Part shown: piece by piece, positions 4,260 through 5,385 of the stretch | How positions within the stretch are numbered: position 1 is the first letter of the stretch | Layout of the letters: every line of letters starts with the position of its first letter | Source: Rhizobium sp. Q54 | GTDB taxonomy: Bacteria; Pseudomonadota; Alphaproteobacteria; Rhizobiales; Beijerinckiaceae | NCBI GenBank assembly: GCA_945901195.1 | Contig: CAMDKB010000323.1 | Coordinates: 1 to 5,385, forward strand | Direction: 5' to 3' | DNA: 5,385 nt | The notes under the pieces: generated by a model | What the model was told of the DNA's origin: nothing | What the model saw: the letters and a program-made list of their open reading frames with translations, nothing else | The model's database searches: none | Made by a program: the position numbers and the translations under genes

Positions 4260-5385
4260 TTATCGGATATTGTTACCGATCGGCGCAGGAGGCCGTGTTG
4301 CCCGGCCTGCGGGCGGCAACATGTCATCGTCGGGGGATGCGCCAACGGGCTGAATGGGCTGCGCCGCATTATTGGCCGCAACTGCCCCGCCGGGGAATCC
4401 GTCGCGGCGATAGATATCTTCGCGGAAATGCACGACATCGGCATCCGCCCAAGCGGAGACATAAACCCAGTAAACATTTACAGGGGATGTGATTTTTGCA
4501 TCAACACGCTGACCGGAACGGATAACCTCGTCGATCTTGTCCCGGTTCCAGTTACCGTCTCCCGAACCTTTCAGAAGCCAAGCCACAAAATCGCGTACGT
4601 TCTGCACGCGAACACAGCCGGACGACACGAACCGGTAATCATCTCCGAAAATGCCCTTGGAGGGCGTATCATGCATGTAAACGCCATGCGGATTGGCGAT
4701 ATTGATACGCACGAAGCCAAGCGAATTAACGTCACCGCCCGGATCCTGGCGGAACATGTAATTAGTCGCCTCCATCGAGTTCCAGTTGACTTGCGCGGGC
4801 GGTATTTCCTGGCCCGACTTGGAAATGATGCGAATCTTGTTTTCTGTCAGGTAATTCGGATCCTTCTGCATCTTGGGAATTAGATCCTTGCGAATGATCG
4901 AAGCCGGAACCGTCCAGTACGGGTTGAAATTGATGTCCAGTGCGCGCGCCTGCATCACAGGTGATTGGCGATCAATCTTGCCAACACCCGCAATGTGATG
5001 GGTAATAATCTGCCCGTTTTCAACGGTCTCGACTGTGGCAGCGGGGATATTCATGGTCACCTGGCGATCGCCGAGATTGCCAGAGAACGACTTCAGACGG
5101 ACCAGATTGATCTCGAGCTGACGGACACGTTCCTGAACGGGCACGTTGAGCGCGGAAAACGTTTCCTTGGACACCACACCGGTGGGCGCAATTCCATGGC
5201 GGACCTGGAAACGACGCACGGCCGCTTCAACATAGGAATCAAATACCTGCGAACCGGCGGCTTGCTCGCTAAGATCCCCCGTCACGATGAGACGGCGCCG
5301 CAAGGCAATGATACCATTGCCACGCACGCCCACTTTTAATGTCTGACCAGCCGGAACTGTATTCCAGCCCCCTTTGGACGCCAGC
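4260..5385 (-). CDS. YcbB-like L,D-transpeptidase with peptidoglycan-binding domain (N-terminus outside window)
   Basis: Envelope enzyme of the YkuD-fold L,D-transpeptidase family, which uses a catalytic cysteine to form 3-3 peptidoglycan cross-links or attach proteins to peptidoglycan, and is largely insensitive to penicillins. The visible 374 residues include a PG_binding_1-like domain (about 14-82, with FDSYVEAAVRRFQVRHG and TGVVSKETFSALN). The catalytic domain follows (about 105-290), with NFNPYWTVPASIIRKDLIP and the active-site stretch HDTPSKGIFGDDYRFVSSGCVRVQN. The motif SSGCVR carries the nucleophilic Cys (visible residue 257, codon 4616-4614), and His238 begins the stretch. The NPYW-VP segment and the long insert before the active site are typical of the YcbB/LdtD branch. 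After the catalytic domain comes a tail of about 40 residues rich in Pro, Ala and Asn. The frame is open to the right edge, so the signal peptide and true start are not visible; the GTG at 5333 lies inside the binding domain and is not the start. Confidence 0.93.
   Translation of the reverse strand, partial: LASKGGWNTVPAGQTLKVGVRGNGIIALRRRLIVTGDLSEQAAGSQVFDSYVEAAVRRFQVRHGIAPTGVVSKETFSALNVPVQERVRQLEINLVRLKSFSGNLGDRQVTMNIPAATVETVENGQIITHHIAGVGKIDRQSPVMQARALDINFNPYWTVPASIIRKDLIPKMQKDPNYLTENKIRIISKSGQEIPPAQVNWNSMEATNYMFRQDPGGDVNSLGFVRINIANPHGVYMHDTPSKGIFGDDYRFVSSGCVRVQNVRDFVAWLLKGSGDGNWNRDKIDEVIRSGQRVDAKITSPVNVYWVYVSAWADADVVHFREDIYRRDGFPGGAVAANNAAQPIQPVGASPDDDMLPPAGRATRPPAPIGNNIR

Noticed and set aside
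3983..4477. N-terminal extension of the glyA reading frame by 165 residues
   Set aside because: It overlaps the 3' end of the transpeptidase gene and crosses its intrinsic terminator. The translation is unlike any GlyA N-terminus, while the ATG at 3982 gives the family length.
4193..5339. Plus-strand open frames opposite the transpeptidase
   Set aside because: They lie antisense to a gene with an intact YkuD active site; long open frames on the reverse strand are expected in GC-rich coding DNA.
1..5385. tRNA, rRNA, CRISPR array, insertion sequence or phage genes
   Set aside because: No cloverleaf-like sequence, regularly spaced repeats, transposase or integrase frame, or terminal inverted repeats were found in the window.

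Overview
The window looks like chromosomal DNA of an alphaproteobacterium of the order Hyphomicrobiales (Rhizobiales), probably near the Brucellaceae/Phyllobacteriaceae. The reasons are moderate to high GC, the glyA / nrdR / ribD gene set on one strand (from memory these are adjacent in many rhizobia and brucellae), a rhizobial-type YcbB-like L,D-transpeptidase upstream of glyA, and GlyA and NrdR sequences of alphaproteobacterial type. Genus cannot be fixed by eye.

Layout. Minus-strand housekeeping genes occupy both ends. On the right, an L,D-transpeptidase (4260-5385, N-terminus outside the window) ends in a convincing intrinsic terminator (4196-4233). A 277-bp leader region follows, holding a hairpin and a doubtful hydrophobic micro-ORF, and then glyA (2681-3982). 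On the left are nrdR (247-771) and the first 81 codons of ribD (1-243), 3 bp apart and probably co-transcribed. Between glyA and nrdR lies a plus-strand block of about 1.9 kb. It carries a VapBC-type toxin-antitoxin pair (vapB 931-1227, vapC 1224-1610) and a Bug/TctC-type periplasmic substrate-binding protein (1646-2671).

How the genes work together. GlyA supplies glycine and one-carbon units, NrdR represses ribonucleotide reductase genes in response to nucleotide state, and RibD starts riboflavin synthesis. The L,D-transpeptidase acts on peptidoglycan in the envelope. The plus-strand block is best read as an accessory insertion that separates glyA from nrdR. VapB and VapC are translationally coupled by a TTG start overlapping the antitoxin stop. 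The most informative non-coding signal is in front of vapB: a 30-bp near-perfect palindrome fills the space between a consensus -35 (TTGACA) and a weak -10. The predicted transcription start falls on the vapB ATG, implying autorepression and possibly a leaderless mRNA. The binding protein has no membrane partner genes in view and sits 35 bp behind vapC.

All protein-coding genes belong to known families. I see no clear evidence for a previously undescribed system. The points most worth testing are the vapB promoter/operator, the toxin-antitoxin plus binding-protein island, and the glyA leader.
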